DNA of 64,000 nucleotides from Paracoccaceae bacterium (lineage in GTDB: Bacteria; Pseudomonadota; Alphaproteobacteria; Rhodobacterales; Rhodobacteraceae). Each line of letters opens with the position of its first letter. Position 1 is the stretch's first letter. Shown piece by piece: positions 51,726 through 61,139 of the stretch. The notes beneath the pieces were generated by a model, which was given only the letters and a program-made list of their open reading frames with translations, did not search any database and was not told the DNA's origin. The DNA is taken from contig JAUYQR010000005.1 in the NCBI GenBank assembly GCA_030697175.1, positions 186,001 through 250,000 of the forward strand. Direction: 5' to 3'. Position numbers and translations under genes: made by a program.

Positions 51726-51757
51726 AAAAACCCCGCCGGGTGGGTGCCCGACGGGGT
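51726..51757 (-). terminator. Rho-independent terminator of the mtnP-DUF2927-apt operon
   Basis: Read on the minus strand, ACCCCGTCGGG and CCCGGCGGGGT make an 11-bp stem with one mismatch and a 6-nt loop, and TTTTT follows at 51730-51726. It lies 107 nt beyond the apt stop. Confidence 0.8.
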
Positions 51758-51863
51758 GGGGTGGGTTTGGGTCACGTGTTGCAAGCAGCGTGTCTGCCGG
51801 GGTGGGTAGCCCCGACATGGCAAGGTCTACCGCCGATTCGCTTTCCACCCGGTTAACGCCGGT

Positions 51864-52433
51864 TCAAAGCCCGTCAAAAGCACAGAGCGCGTGCACCGAC
51901 ATGCCCATCGCTTCCAGCTTTTGCCGCCCGCCCAGATCCGGCAGGTCGACGACAAAGGCACAGCCCACCACCTCGGCGCCCAACCGTTCGATCAGCCGGA
52001 TACCGGCTTCCGCCGTGCCACCGGTCGCCAGAAGGTCATCGACCAAGAGCACCTTCTCCCCCGGTGCCATCGCGTCGTCATGCACCTCCACCACCGCCTC
52101 GCCGTATTCCAGTGTGTAGGCCTGGGAAATCGTCTGCCCCGGCAGCTTGCCCTTCTTGCGGATCGGCACGAAGCCCGTCGAAAGCTGATGCGCAACGGCG
52201 CCGCCAAGGATGAACCCCCGCGCCTCCAGCCCCGCGACCTTGTCGATCCGCATCCCGGCATAGGGGGCCAGCAACTGGTCGACGCACATCCGAAACCCGC
52301 GCGGATCGGCGAAAAGCGTGGTCACATCCCGAAACAGGATACCCTCATGCGGAAAATCCACGATGGTCCGGATGTAGTCCCTTACGGTCTTGGCCTTCAC
52401 GGTCTTGGCGCTTTGCATCGGTCGGTCTTTCAT
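51864..52433 (-). CDS. apt: Adenine phosphoribosyltransferase
   Basis: A 189-residue purine salvage enzyme that makes AMP from adenine and [32 protein letters not shown] is typical of the Apt N-terminus, [14 protein letters not shown] is conserved, and the PRPP loop is [17 protein letters not shown]. The ATG at 52433 overlaps the DUF2927 stop by 4 nt; a second ATG 5 codons on is also possible. It is the last gene of the mtnP-DUF2927-apt operon, where it recovers the adenine released by MtnP. Confidence 0.95.
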   Translation of the reverse strand: MKDRPMQSAKTVKAKTVRDYIRTIVDFPHEGILFRDVTTLFADPRGFRMCVDQLLAPYAGMRIDKVAGLEARGFILGGAVAHQLSTGFVPIRKKGKLPGQTISQAYTLEYGEAVVEVHDDAMAPGEKVLLVDDLLATGGTAEAGIRLIERLGAEVVGCAFVVDLPDLGGRQKLEAMGMSVHALCAFDGL

Positions 52434-53095
52434 ATCCGGGGCGGGTAGAGCCAGCGCAAAAGCGCGGCGTCCTGGCCTGTGATGGTGGTGGTCAGGTTCG
52501 AGTCCTGCGACAGGATCGACACCCCGTCATAGGCCGGGTTCTCGATATCATAAAGCGGCCCCAGCGCCTGGGTGATCTCCTCCAGCATCACCGATGGCAG
52601 GTCCTCGTCAGAGATGGCGGTGGAAATCAGGATCACCGCGCTGGTGATCCGGTCGGCCTCATCGGACCACAGGGTCATGTAGCCCACCCCCATCACGCCG
52701 GGGCCGGAAAAGCCGGGCACCTCGGTCATCACCGTGCCTTCGGTCAGCTCGGTCGGAATGACGGTGATGTCGGCAAAGGGCCCTGGTGTCCGCTCCACCC
52801 TGATCGCGGCCCCGGCTCCGTTGATCTGGTCCAGCGCGGGGTCGATCGCGGCCTGCAATCGTGCCGTGAGCCCGATCGGAGCCGGTCCCGCGCCGTGGCG
52901 GATGGTCAGGCGCAGCGCGGGCTTGGCCCAGCGCAGGACCGGGCCTTTGCACGACCCGCCGGGCGGCGCACCGCAGGTGACGAGGCGAAAGAAGTCAAGG
53001 TCGCTCAGCACGCCCTCGGCAGCGACGCCGTCGATCTGGTCTTCCGCCGCCGCCACCCCGGCAAAAAGCACCAAGGCCAGCGCAAGCCGGATCAC
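52430..53095 (-). CDS. DUF2927-domain secreted protein
   Basis: A 221-residue protein with a signal peptide ([18 protein letters not shown]). The DUF2927 domain has [27 protein letters not shown], an isolated [18 protein letters not shown] motif and [33 protein letters not shown] at the C-terminus. The LEEITQALG helix resembles the HExxH position of DUF2927 relatives but with Glu-Glu-Ile-Thr-Gln, so zinc binding is unlikely to be classical. It sits between two cytoplasmic salvage enzymes with 4-nt overlaps on both sides. Function unknown. Confidence 0.85.
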   Translation of the reverse strand: MIRLALALVLFAGVAAAEDQIDGVAAEGVLSDLDFFRLVTCGAPPGGSCKGPVLRWAKPALRLTIRHGAGPAPIGLTARLQAAIDPALDQINGAGAAIRVERTPGPFADITVIPTELTEGTVMTEVPGFSGPGVMGVGYMTLWSDEADRITSAVILISTAISDEDLPSVMLEEITQALGPLYDIENPAYDGVSILSQDSNLTTTITGQDAALLRWLYPPRI

Positions 53096-53958
53096 AGCAC
53101 GCGTCCCGCAACTGCGTCCAGCCGTGCGACAAGTTCGGGGTCGCGGCGGTCTGGTGAGGTCATCACGGCGTGGTCAAGCGCGTGGTCGCAGCCCTGCGGG
53201 CAGCCGGCATGGCTGTCGCCCAACAGGCCGGGCAGCCGCGCCACCAGCCGCCGTGCAGCGTCAGAGTTGGCCGTGAGGGTGCGGATCACCATCGCGACGT
53301 CGACGGCGCCGTGGCTGTCGTGCCAGCAGTCGTAATCGGTGACCATCGCGACGCAGGCGTAGCAAAGCTCGGCCTCGCGGGCGAGGCGGGCTTCGGGCAT
53401 GCCGGTCATGCCGATCACGTCGGCCCCCCAGGTGCGGTAAAGGCGGCTTTCGGCGCGGGTGGAAAACTGCGGGCCCTCAATGGCGATGTAGGTGGCGCCG
53501 GTGTGAACGGCCTGGCCGGCCGCGCGGGCGGCGGTGGCGCAGGCCGCGCCGAGGCGGGTGCAGGCGGGGTCGGCGAGGCTGACGTGGGCGACGCAGCCGG
53601 GGCCGAAGAAGGACGGCGCGCGCGACACGGTGCGGTCGATGTATTGCTCGACGATGACGAAATCGCCGGGGGCATAGTCTTCGCGAAGCGAACCGACCGC
53701 CGAGACCGAGACCACCTCGGTGCAGCCGAGGCGTTTCAGGGCGTCGATGTTGGCGCGGTAGGGGACGGATGCGGGGTCAAGCGGGTGGCCGCGGCCGTGG
53801 CGGGGCAGGAAGGCCATTGGCACCCCGTCAAGGCGGCCGACCAGCACCTCGTCGGAGGGCTTGCCGAAGGGGGATTTCACCTTGACCCAGCTTGCGCCCT
53901 CCAGCCCGTCGATCTGATAGACGCCGGAGCCGCCGATGACGCCGATCATGGTCTGCAT
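53092..53958 (-). CDS. mtnP: S-methyl-5'-thioadenosine phosphorylase
   Basis: A 288-residue trimeric purine nucleoside phosphorylase-type enzyme that splits methylthioadenosine into adenine and 5-methylthioribose-1-phosphate. Motifs are GVIGGSGVYQIDGL, PRHGRGHPLDPASVPYRAN, YIAIEGPQFSTRAESRLYR and MVTDYDCWHD. The start at 53958 is chosen because the family begins there; ATG 53949 is an alternative. Its product adenine is the substrate of Apt in the same operon. A palindromic operator candidate lies 76 nt upstream. Confidence 0.93.
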   Translation of the reverse strand: MQTMIGVIGGSGVYQIDGLEGASWVKVKSPFGKPSDEVLVGRLDGVPMAFLPRHGRGHPLDPASVPYRANIDALKRLGCTEVVSVSAVGSLREDYAPGDFVIVEQYIDRTVSRAPSFFGPGCVAHVSLADPACTRLGAACATAARAAGQAVHTGATYIAIEGPQFSTRAESRLYRTWGADVIGMTGMPEARLAREAELCYACVAMVTDYDCWHDSHGAVDVAMVIRTLTANSDAARRLVARLPGLLGDSHAGCPQGCDHALDHAVMTSPDRRDPELVARLDAVAGRVL

Positions 53959-54033
53959 GTAGGATTCCCCTGTCCGTCCGGTAGGGAAGTCTAGGCGGGT
54001 TGGCGGGCTGTGCAAGCCTCGTTTTCGATGCCT

Positions 54034-54048
54034 GTCCCACGGTGGGAC
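54034..54048. promoter_or_regulatory. 15-bp palindrome GTCCCAC-G-GTGGGAC upstream of mtnP
   Basis: A perfect 7-bp inverted repeat with a 1-nt centre in the 151-nt gap between the TIM-barrel epimerase stop and the mtnP start, both on the minus strand. It is a good candidate operator for the mtnP-DUF2927-apt transcript. The regulator is not identified. Confidence 0.5.
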
Positions 54049-54109
54049 GTTGGGCTAAGCCATTGTTTCGCAGACGTGATATTTTCCCGGTAAGAAAGCC
54101 TTAACCGTT

Positions 54110-54958
54110 TCAGATCAGCCCGTATTGCCGCGCCTTGCCACGCAGGAACGGCAGACCCTCGCCGATCACCTGTTCGGTGCTGTCGGCCACCGGACGCCAG
54201 ACCGACAGGCCCCAGGCCAGTTCCGGCGGCATGTTGATGAAACTTTCCATCGCCAGCCCACCCTTGAAGCCGATCGCGGCGAGGGCGGCGAAGATCTCGT
54301 CCCAGTCGCAGGTGCCGTGGCCCGGCGTGCCACGGTCGCTTTCCGACAGGTGGATGTAGCGCAGGTGATCGCGCGCGGAAAGGATGCCGTTCGCGGCCCC
54401 CTTTTCCTCGATGTTCATGTGGTAGGTATCAAGGTGGATGAAGATGTTGTCGGCCCCGACCCGGTCCAGCATCGCCGCCGCCTGCCAGCCGGTGTTGATG
54501 AGATGGGTCTCGTAGCGGTTCACCGGTTCGATCCCGAAGGCGATCCCGAGCCGCTTGGCGTGTTTCGCCGCCGCCTCCAGACAGCGGGCGACGTTGGACA
54601 GTTCGGCTTCGGTCGGTGGCAGGCCCGAGCGTTCACCAATGCCGCCATAGGTCACGCCGGTCAGCGCCTTTGCCCCCATCGCGGCGGTCTTGTCGAGGGC
54701 CACGGTCAGAAACTCGATCCCCTTGTCGGGGTGGCGCGAGGGCCAGTGGGTTTCGGGCAGGCCCAGCGAACAGACCGCCGAAATTCCCGCCCGGTCGAAA
54801 AGCGCGCTGGAATGGGCGGCATCGACAATGGGCGGGTCGAGAAGCGCCACTTCGATGAAATCGAAGCCGTGGCGCAGGGCTTCGGCCACGGCGGCCTCGG
54901 CGGCTTCGGGCGTCCAGCGCATGGTCCAGATCGAGGAATGGATGCCGAAACCGCGCAT
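54110..54958 (-). CDS. TIM-barrel sugar epimerase/isomerase (D-tagatose 3-epimerase-like)
   Basis: A 282-residue xylose-isomerase-like TIM barrel. The metal ligands of the ketose 3-epimerase group can be placed: Glu144 (GIEPVNRYE), Asp177 (HLDTYHMNIEE), His203 (YIHLSESDRG) and Glu238 (AMESF). It would interconvert free ketoses or sugar phosphates. It is the last gene of the minus-strand arm of the polyol locus, 12 nt after the HAD gene. Substrate by context: a four- to six-carbon ketose or its phosphate. Confidence 0.85.
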   Translation of the reverse strand: MRGFGIHSSIWTMRWTPEAAEAAVAEALRHGFDFIEVALLDPPIVDAAHSSALFDRAGISAVCSLGLPETHWPSRHPDKGIEFLTVALDKTAAMGAKALTGVTYGGIGERSGLPPTEAELSNVARCLEAAAKHAKRLGIAFGIEPVNRYETHLINTGWQAAAMLDRVGADNIFIHLDTYHMNIEEKGAANGILSARDHLRYIHLSESDRGTPGHGTCDWDEIFAALAAIGFKGGLAMESFINMPPELAWGLSVWRPVADSTEQVIGEGLPFLRGKARQYGLI

Positions 54959-54970
54959 GGGCTGGCCCTT

Positions 54971-55882
54971 TCAGGTGGTGGTGACGATGGCGTCGGGGAT
55001 GATGCCGGAGGCGGAGATGAAGGGGGCGGTGTCGCGGCCCGCGAACAGGCCGTGCGCGGTGATCAGGATGGTGCCCATGCCCGAGGCGCGCCCGCCGAGC
55101 GTGTCGGTGTGCAGCGTGTCGCCGACCATCGCAAGGCGGTGCGGCGGCAGGCCGGTGCGGGACGCCGCCTCGATATGCGCGTCGGGGAAGGGTTTGCCGC
55201 ACCAATGGAGCGTGGCCCCGGTGCGGTCGGCCACGTCATGCGCCCAGAAGCCCGGTTCGATGGAGAGGCCGCCTTCGCGAGGGGCGACGAGATCGGGGTT
55301 GGCGACGAGGAGCGGTCGGGGGTTGCGGTCCATTTCCCGCAGAAGTCTGGCGTGAAGGGCGGGCGTCCAGCGGGCGGTGGAGAGATAGAGGAAGGCGTCG
55401 ATGCCGGACCAGTCGGCGGTGTCCGCGAGGTCGGTGATCTGCGCGGGAATGTCGGCGAAACTGTCACCTGCGGCGGCGATGGCACCCCAGCGCGCACCGT
55501 CCGCGATGCGGGGCAGGGCGGCGGCAGCGATATCGCGGGAGGAGACCACCTCATCAGGCGTGAAGTCGAAGCCGAGGCGGTGGTATTTCGCCAAGGCCTC
55601 GGCGCGCGGGTAGGAGGCGGCGTTGGTGAGGACGCAGAGGCGTTTTCCCATGCGCCGCAGGTCAGCCATGCGGGCGACCGCGCCGGGGATCGGCGTGTCA
55701 CCGACGTTGAGAACGCCGAAGGCATCGAGGACAAAGCCATCCCAGCCGTCGGCCACATCGGCGAGGCTTTGTCCGTGCTGGCTGGCCTTTGGGAAAGTGG
55801 CGGCGGGCAGGCGGGGGCGGACCGCCTCATACCGGGCGAAGGCGGCGTCGGTGGAAAGGACCAGGTCGATGAGGTCAGACAC
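54971..55882 (-). CDS. HAD-superfamily hydrolase, TIGR01459 (CECR5/NagD-like) class IIA
   Basis: A 303-residue phosphatase-like protein. HAD motif I is LDAFGVLNVGDTPIPGA; motif II is the Thr in VLTNAASYP. Lys in GKPFPDAH is motif III, and motif IV is MVGDTLHTDTLGGRASGMGT. The class IIA cap lies between. The GTG start at 55882 overlaps the SDR stop by 8 nt; the open frame further upstream is antisense-like. In this operon it would dephosphorylate a polyol or sugar phosphate, but TIGR01459 members have no agreed substrate. Confidence 0.85.
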   Translation of the reverse strand: MSDLIDLVLSTDAAFARYEAVRPRLPAATFPKASQHGQSLADVADGWDGFVLDAFGVLNVGDTPIPGAVARMADLRRMGKRLCVLTNAASYPRAEALAKYHRLGFDFTPDEVVSSRDIAAAALPRIADGARWGAIAAAGDSFADIPAQITDLADTADWSGIDAFLYLSTARWTPALHARLLREMDRNPRPLLVANPDLVAPREGGLSIEPGFWAHDVADRTGATLHWCGKPFPDAHIEAASRTGLPPHRLAMVGDTLHTDTLGGRASGMGTILITAHGLFAGRDTAPFISASGIIPDAIVTTT

Positions 55883-56642
55883 TGGTGAACCCGCCTTCGA
55901 CCATGAGAAGCGCGCCGTTGACCATGCTGGAGGCATCCGAGGCGAGGTAGAGCGCGGCGTCGGCAATCTCCACCGGTTCGGCAAAGCGGCGGGCGGGGGT
56001 GGCGTTGCGGAAGGGGTCGCCCTTTTCGGGCGCGCCCCAGACCTTTTTGCCCATCGGGGTCATCACCACGGTCGGGCAGATCGCGTTGACCTGCACGTTG
56101 TGGCGCGCCCATTCGGCGCAAAGCGATTTCGTGAGCGCGTTCAAGCCCCCTTTGGAGGCGGCATAGGCGGCGTGGTCATCCAGCGCGATGACGCCGGTCT
56201 GGCTGCTGATGTTGATCACCTTGCCCCAGCGCTGCGCGATCATCGCGGGGGCGAGGGTGCGCGCGGTCAGGAACGGGGCGCGCAGGTTGACGGCCATCAT
56301 CCGGTCCCAAGCCTCGGTCGGGAAATCGACGGCGGGGGCGACGTTGGCGATGCCGGCAGAGTTCACCAGGATGTCGATGGTGCCCCATTCCGCCAGCGCG
56401 CGCTGGCAGGCGGTGACGGGGTCGGTCGGGCTGGCCATCTCGGCGGTCAGGGTCAGGCAGCGGCGGCCGTGGGCGCGGACGGCGGCGGCGGTGGCGGCGA
56501 GGTCGGCCTCGTCGCGGCCAAGGGCAACGATATCGGCGCCGGCCTCGGCAAAGACGGCGGCGATTTCGGCGCCGATGCCCTTGGACGCGCCGGTGATCAG
56601 GGCCTTGCGGCCTTGCAGCGAAAAGCGGTCCTGCCAGCCCAT
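55875..56642 (-). CDS. SDR-family polyol/sugar dehydrogenase
   Basis: A 255-residue classical short-chain dehydrogenase. The cofactor loop is ITGASKGIGAE, NSAG occurs in the ILVNSAGIAN strand, the catalytic Ser is in NISSQTG, and Tyr/Lys are in AAYAASKGG. It resembles D-threitol/sorbitol/gluconate-type dehydrogenases. It lies 3 nt after the SIS gene and overlaps the HAD gene by 8 nt. The polyol transport context makes oxidation of a sugar alcohol to a ketose the likely reaction. Confidence 0.87.
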   Translation of the reverse strand: MGWQDRFSLQGRKALITGASKGIGAEIAAVFAEAGADIVALGRDEADLAATAAAVRAHGRRCLTLTAEMASPTDPVTACQRALAEWGTIDILVNSAGIANVAPAVDFPTEAWDRMMAVNLRAPFLTARTLAPAMIAQRWGKVINISSQTGVIALDDHAAYAASKGGLNALTKSLCAEWARHNVQVNAICPTVVMTPMGKKVWGAPEKGDPFRNATPARRFAEPVEIADAALYLASDASSMVNGALLMVEGGFTSV

Positions 56643-56645
56643 GCC

Positions 56646-57203
56646 CTACTCCAGATTGGTGTGGCGGGCGCGCATCGCGTCTGGGGCGACGCCGAGGTGG
56701 TCGCGCAGCGCGAGGATCAGAAGCTCGAAGGCAAGGTATTGCGCGCCCTCGAACAGCGAGCCCATCGGCAGGACCGAGGTGGCGCCGGTCTGGTCGTTCG
56801 CCATCGTCTGGGCGGGGATGTGGAAGATGCGGTCGGCGGCCTTGGGCGCGGTGCCGTCCGGCTCTGCGGTGACGCAGGCGACGCGGGCACCGGCGCTGCG
56901 GGCGACGCCGATCAGGCCATCGACGGTGGAAAAGCCGCCCGGCCCGGCGCTGGCGATCAGAAGGTCGCCGGGGCCAAGCGGCGGGCAGGACATGTCGCCC
57001 ACCACATGCGCATCGAGGCCCATGTGGTAAAGCCGCATGGCAAGGGCGCGCATCATCAGCCCCTCGCGCCCGACACCGGTGCAGGCGATGCGCCGGGCGG
57101 TGGCGATTTCGCTGACCATCCCGTCCATCGCGGCGGGGTCGATGGCGGCAACGGCGGCGGCGATCTCGTCAGCCGCACGGGCGGCGAGGGTGGCAAGCGT
57201 CAT
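56646..57203 (-). CDS. SIS-domain sugar-phosphate isomerase-like protein
   Basis: A 185-residue single SIS domain with [34 protein letters not shown] and [22 protein letters not shown], resembling 6-phospho-3-hexuloisomerase and the KpsF group without CBS domains. It would isomerise or bind a phosphorylated ketose. It overlaps the dehydrogenase gene at 57200 by 4 nt and precedes the SDR by 3 nt, so it is part of the polyol operon. The exact reaction is unknown. Confidence 0.82.
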   Translation of the reverse strand: MTLATLAARAADEIAAAVAAIDPAAMDGMVSEIATARRIACTGVGREGLMMRALAMRLYHMGLDAHVVGDMSCPPLGPGDLLIASAGPGGFSTVDGLIGVARSAGARVACVTAEPDGTAPKAADRIFHIPAQTMANDQTGATSVLPMGSLFEGAQYLAFELLILALRDHLGVAPDAMRARHTNLE

Positions 57204-58513
57204 GGGGCAACCTTCTGGCCAAGGGCGGCCTCGGCAGCCTGCGGCAGAAGCCCGGTTTCGTCCAGCAGATCAAGAAGGGTGTAGCGGCTGCGCAGGAAGC
57301 GGGCCTTGAGGAGGGTCGTGTGCAGATAGTCGCGGGCAACGCCGATATCGGCGGCGTCCGACGGTGCGCCAGCGGTGGCGAGCGCGCGGGCCATGTCCGG
57401 GGCGGGCGTCAGGCGGGCGCGCAGGCGGGGGGCAAGATCGGGCCAGACGGCGTTCAGGCGGTGCAGGCGATCACGCAGGGCGGAGCCGTCGACGTGCTTG
57501 GCCTCGGTTTCGACAATGGCGCGGTCGGCAACCTCGCCCGCGCCGAAACGCTGGCGGATCTCGGCGGCCTTGGCGGTCATCGTGGCGCCGGGGCGGTCGG
57601 GGTCGAAGCGGCGGGGTTGGGCGAGGAGCCAGTCATACATCCGAAGCGTCGTCACGCAGCCCACCGCCACGCAGGCACCGTGGCTGACCCGCTGGCCGTG
57701 GTGGTGCAGATCGTCCATCTCCCACAGATGCGCGATCTGGTGGTCGGCACCCGAGGCGGGGCGCGACGATCCGTGCGCCTCCATCGCGAGGCCCACCAGT
57801 GTCAGCCCCTGAAAGAGGCCGTCGATGGCGGCAGGGTCGGCGGCGCGGATGCGGTCGGGGTGGGCGAGCCAGCCCGCAAGGCCGCCCTGCACCATCGGCC
57901 AGGCGACGTCGTCGATGGCCTCGATCCCCAGCGCGTCGGCGATCATCCAGTCGCCGCCCGCAGGCACCTTGCCGGCAAGGTCACCGTAGCCCCAGCCGGT
58001 CATTTCGGGCGGGGCGGCGCAGATCACGTCGAGGTCGGCGATCAGCACGCGGGCAGGGCGGCAGGGGATGGTCTTCTTGAAGCCCTTCTCGGACAGCGGC
58101 GCGCCGGCGGAGGTATAGCCGTCCATCGAGGCGGCGGTGGCGACGCAAAGGTAGGGGATGGCGCGCAGGAAGGCCGCGTATTTCACCACGTCGTTCATCA
58201 CGCCCGAGCCGATGGCGACGGGGGTTTCACCGGGTGCGAGGGCCGCGCCGAGGCTGTCGGCAAGGTCGGTCGTGGGCTTCGGGCGCGGGGTGGCTGCGAT
58301 GATGTGGCGGCGGGTGGCGATGCCAGCGGCGTTCAGGGCCGCCTCTACCGCCGGGCCGGCGGCGGCCCAGCCGCGATCATCGGCGAACAGCAGGGCAGCG
58401 CCGGAGAAGTGGCGGGCGTAAATGCGGCCCGCGTCGGCAATCACGCCGCGACCAAGCGCGATTTCCGCGACATTGGCCGACCGGGCGACCGCTTCGGCAA
58501 TCAGGTCTGTCAT
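57200..58513 (-). CDS. sn-glycerol-1-phosphate dehydrogenase-like (AraM/EgsA family) enzyme
   Basis: A 437-residue protein of the iron-containing alcohol dehydrogenase/dehydroquinate synthase-like fold. Recognisable parts are [16 protein letters not shown] (NAD loop), [19 protein letters not shown], and metal ligands in [10 protein letters not shown] and [32 protein letters not shown]. AraM/EgsA enzymes reduce dihydroxyacetone phosphate to glycerol-1-phosphate in archaea and Bacillus. In this polyol locus it more likely oxidises a phosphorylated polyol. It overlaps the ATPase gene by 4 nt and the SIS gene by 4 nt. No archaeal-type lipid genes are near. Confidence 0.85.
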   Translation of the reverse strand: MTDLIAEAVARSANVAEIALGRGVIADAGRIYARHFSGAALLFADDRGWAAAGPAVEAALNAAGIATRRHIIAATPRPKPTTDLADSLGAALAPGETPVAIGSGVMNDVVKYAAFLRAIPYLCVATAASMDGYTSAGAPLSEKGFKKTIPCRPARVLIADLDVICAAPPEMTGWGYGDLAGKVPAGGDWMIADALGIEAIDDVAWPMVQGGLAGWLAHPDRIRAADPAAIDGLFQGLTLVGLAMEAHGSSRPASGADHQIAHLWEMDDLHHHGQRVSHGACVAVGCVTTLRMYDWLLAQPRRFDPDRPGATMTAKAAEIRQRFGAGEVADRAIVETEAKHVDGSALRDRLHRLNAVWPDLAPRLRARLTPAPDMARALATAGAPSDAADIGVARDYLHTTLLKARFLRSRYTLLDLLDETGLLPQAAEAALGQKVAP

Positions 58514-59562
58514 GCGGCGACCCCAAGGTTGCGGCCATCGGCGGCGAAGTGGTGGCGGCGCGGGCTCGGCAGGTCGAGGCCGACCACCGCGCCGTGGTCA
58601 AGCGCCGTGTCGCCCTCGGCGCGGACGACCATCTGGGTGCCTGCTGCGGTGCGGATGTAAAGATAGGCATCGCCGCCAAGCGTTTCGCGCAACAGCACGG
58701 TCGCGGCCATTTCGCCCTGTCCGGCGGGCAGCAGCGCGACATGTTCGGGCCGGATGCCAAGCTGCACGGTTCCGGCGGGCGCGGCCCCCAGCGCCTCGTC
58801 GCCATGCCGGGCGGTGCCGTCCGCCAGCGTGACGGGCAGGAAATTCATCGCGGGCGCGCCGATGAAGCCCGCGACAAAGGCGTTGGCGGGGCGGTGATAC
58901 AGGTCCATCGGCGAGCCCACCTGTTCGATGCGGCCCGCGTTCAGGACCACGATCTTGTCGGCCATCGTCATCGCCTCGACCTGGTCATGCGTGACGTAGA
59001 TCATCGTGGCCTTCAGGTCGCGGTGCAGCGCCTCCAGTTCCACCCGCATCTGGACGCGGAGTTTCGCGTCAAGGTTGGAGAGCGGTTCGTCGAACAGGAA
59101 GGCCTTGGGTTGCTTGACGATGGCCCGCCCGATGGCGACGCGCTGGCGCTGGCCGCCGGAAAGCTGGCCGGGCTTTCGGTCAAGGTAGGGATCAAGTTGC
59201 AGGATGCGCGCGGCATTGGCGACGCGCGCCTGCCGTTCCGCCACCGGAACCTTGTTCACCTTCATGCCGAATTCCATGTTTTCCCGCACCGTCATGTGCG
59301 GATAAAGCGCGTAGGACTGAAACACCATCGCCACGTCACGATCAGACGGCGCAAGGGTGGACACATCCGTGCCGCCAATGGAAATCACCCCGCCCGAGAT
59401 CGATTCGAGCCCGGCGATCGACCGCAGCAGCGTGGACTTGCCGCAGCCCGAGGGGCCGACGAAGACGGCAAACTCGCCGTCCGCAATCTCCAGCGTCACG
59501 TCGTGCAGCGCCTGCGCTGCACCGTAGAACTTGTTCACGCCCGAAAGCCTGACTTCGGCCAT
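58510..59562 (-). CDS. Sugar/polyol ABC transporter ATPase (UgpC/MalK type)
   Basis: A 350-residue ATPase. Walker A is GPSGCGKSTLLR, the signature is LSGGQRQRVAIGRAI, Walker B is AFLFDEPLSNLD, and a C-terminal TOBE domain follows. It heads the minus-strand arm, divergent from its binding protein gene across 154 nt, so the transporter is split over two transcripts driven from one control region. The ATPase is 4 nt-overlapped with the AraM-like gene, binding transport to catabolism. Confidence 0.9.
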   Translation of the reverse strand: MAEVRLSGVNKFYGAAQALHDVTLEIADGEFAVFVGPSGCGKSTLLRSIAGLESISGGVISIGGTDVSTLAPSDRDVAMVFQSYALYPHMTVRENMEFGMKVNKVPVAERQARVANAARILQLDPYLDRKPGQLSGGQRQRVAIGRAIVKQPKAFLFDEPLSNLDAKLRVQMRVELEALHRDLKATMIYVTHDQVEAMTMADKIVVLNAGRIEQVGSPMDLYHRPANAFVAGFIGAPAMNFLPVTLADGTARHGDEALGAAPAGTVQLGIRPEHVALLPAGQGEMAATVLLRETLGGDAYLYIRTAAGTQMVVRAEGDTALDHGAVVGLDLPSPRRHHFAADGRNLGVAA

Positions 59563-59628
59563 GCCGCTTCCTTCCCTGTCCGCTCGGCCCTTGGGCGCTC
59601 AACTTTGCCGGGGGTGTGATTTTCCCGA

Positions 59629-59660
59629 TTGACTCGCTGCCGTTTCAATACATTTATATC
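59629..59660 (+). promoter_or_regulatory. Candidate promoter for the polyol importer genes
   Basis: TTGACT (59629-59634) is a good -35. The AT-rich stretch ATTTATAT about 17-20 nt further (59652-59659) could hold the -10, which is imperfect. GGGAGG lies before the binding-protein ATG. Confidence 0.4.
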
Positions 59661-59662
59661 GA

Positions 59663-59697
59663 CAGCGTTACAAATGGAAGTCAACCGTCAAACGCTG
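59663..59697. promoter_or_regulatory. Inverted repeat CAGCGTT-N21-AACGCTG, candidate operator
   Basis: The two arms (59663-59669 and 59691-59697) lie in the divergent control region just after the candidate -10. Their spacing of about 28 bp between equivalent positions suits a dimer or tetramer bound to two turns of DNA. The SorC/DeoR-type regulator encoded at 62854 is the natural candidate. Confidence 0.4.
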
Positions 59698-59716
59698 AAA
59701 CCAATGGGAGGTTGGA

Positions 59717-61057
59717 ATGAAATTCAAGACAGAGGTCAGCGCCATCGCGCTGGCGGCGACGGCCAGCCTTGGCCTTGCCGGGCAGGCCACCGCGTGGTCG
59801 CTTGAGGAGGCGGCAAAGCCCTATGCGGGAACCGAGCTGGAGGTGCTGTTCCTTGACCGCCCCGGCTATAACGCCGCGATCAAGATGCTGCCGGAATTCG
59901 AGGCGGCGACCGGCATCAAGGTGAACTACACCACCGTTCCCTACGAGAACGCGCTGGGCGAACAGGTGCGTGATTTCGTGGCCGGGGGCGATCTGGACAT
60001 CGCGCTGATCGACCTTGTCTGGATGGGCAACTTTGCCGAAAACGGCTGGGTCGTGCCCTCCGAGACCTTCACCAAGAACCCGGCTCTGGCCGACCCCGAT
60101 CTGGACATGGCGGACTTCTTCCCGCTGATCCTTGATGCCTTCGGGTCGTGGAACGGGGTCAACTACGGGCTGCCGTTCGACAACTATTCGGGGCTTCTGT
60201 TCTACAACAAGTGCATGCTGGAAGCCGCCGGGTTCGACAAGCCGCCAGCAACCTGGCAAGAGGTGATGGATGTCTACGGGCCAGCGCTGACCAAGGACGG
60301 CAAATATGCCTACGCGCTGCAATCCAAGCGCAACGAGACCCAGTCGGCCGACAGCTTTGCGCGGTTCCTGTGGCCGTTCGGCGGCAGCTTCCTGAACGCC
60401 GAGTTCCGGTCGAACCTGATGTCGGCGGAAAGCCAGGCTGGCTTGCAGTTCCGGCAAGACCTGATGAAGTTCATGCCCGAGGGCATCGTCGCCTATGACC
60501 ATGCCGAAACGGTCAACGCGTTTGCCCAGGGCGACGTGGCGATGATCACCGAATGGTCGGCGTTCTATTCCACCGTGGTCAGCCCGGAAACGTCGAAAGT
60601 GGCTGATTGCGTTGCAATTGCGCCGGAACCGACCGGCCCTGCCGGTCGCAAGCCCGCGCTTGGCGGCTTCTCGCTGGCGGTTGCGTCGCAGGCGGACGAG
60701 GCGGAGCAGGCGGCGGGGTGGCTGTTCATCCAGTGGGTGACGTCGAAGGCCAATGCGGGCAAGTATCTGGAGATGGGCGGCGTTCCCGGCCGTCAGTCGG
60801 CCTATGCCGATCCAGCGCTGGCCGAGACCTACAAGTTCATCCCGGCACTGGTCGAATCGTGGAAGGAGGGCGTGCCGGAGTTCCGCCCGCGCTTTGCCGA
60901 ATGGCCCGCGATCACCGAGATCGTGCAGGAGTGGGGCACCAAGATGATGCTGGGCGAAGTCAGCATCGAAGAGGGCTCCAGGGTGATCGGTGAAAAGATG
61001 GAAGCCGTGCTGGCCGAAGCCGGATACTACGACGGCAAGAAGCCGCTGGCGCAGTAG
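59717..61057 (+). CDS. Sugar/polyol ABC transporter periplasmic binding protein
   Basis: A 446-residue cluster B binding protein. The signal peptide ends near GQATA (about residue 24). [31 protein letters not shown] begins the mature fold, and [23 protein letters not shown] and [11 protein letters not shown] are typical of carbohydrate-binding members (SmoE/MalE-like). Polyol or sugar specificity is inferred from the neighbouring dehydrogenases and kinase. GGGAGG is the SD, 7 nt before the ATG. Confidence 0.88.
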   Translation: MKFKTEVSAIALAATASLGLAGQATAWSLEEAAKPYAGTELEVLFLDRPGYNAAIKMLPEFEAATGIKVNYTTVPYENALGEQVRDFVAGGDLDIALIDLVWMGNFAENGWVVPSETFTKNPALADPDLDMADFFPLILDAFGSWNGVNYGLPFDNYSGLLFYNKCMLEAAGFDKPPATWQEVMDVYGPALTKDGKYAYALQSKRNETQSADSFARFLWPFGGSFLNAEFRSNLMSAESQAGLQFRQDLMKFMPEGIVAYDHAETVNAFAQGDVAMITEWSAFYSTVVSPETSKVADCVAIAPEPTGPAGRKPALGGFSLAVASQADEAEQAAGWLFIQWVTSKANAGKYLEMGGVPGRQSAYADPALAETYKFIPALVESWKEGVPEFRPRFAEWPAITEIVQEWGTKMMLGEVSIEEGSRVIGEKMEAVLAEAGYYDGKKPLAQ

Positions 61058-61139
61058 GTTCCTCCCGGAAGGTGCCGCTTGCGCACCCTTGCCCCGGCCG
61101 ACCAGGCCGGGGTTTTCGTCCCGCCCGCAGGAGCCGCAC

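Noticed and set aside
57200-58513. AraM/EgsA-like gene as a sign of archaeal-type ether lipid synthesis.
   Set aside because: No geranylgeranylglyceryl phosphate synthase or related gene is near, and the gene is overlapped with sugar transport and catabolic genes.
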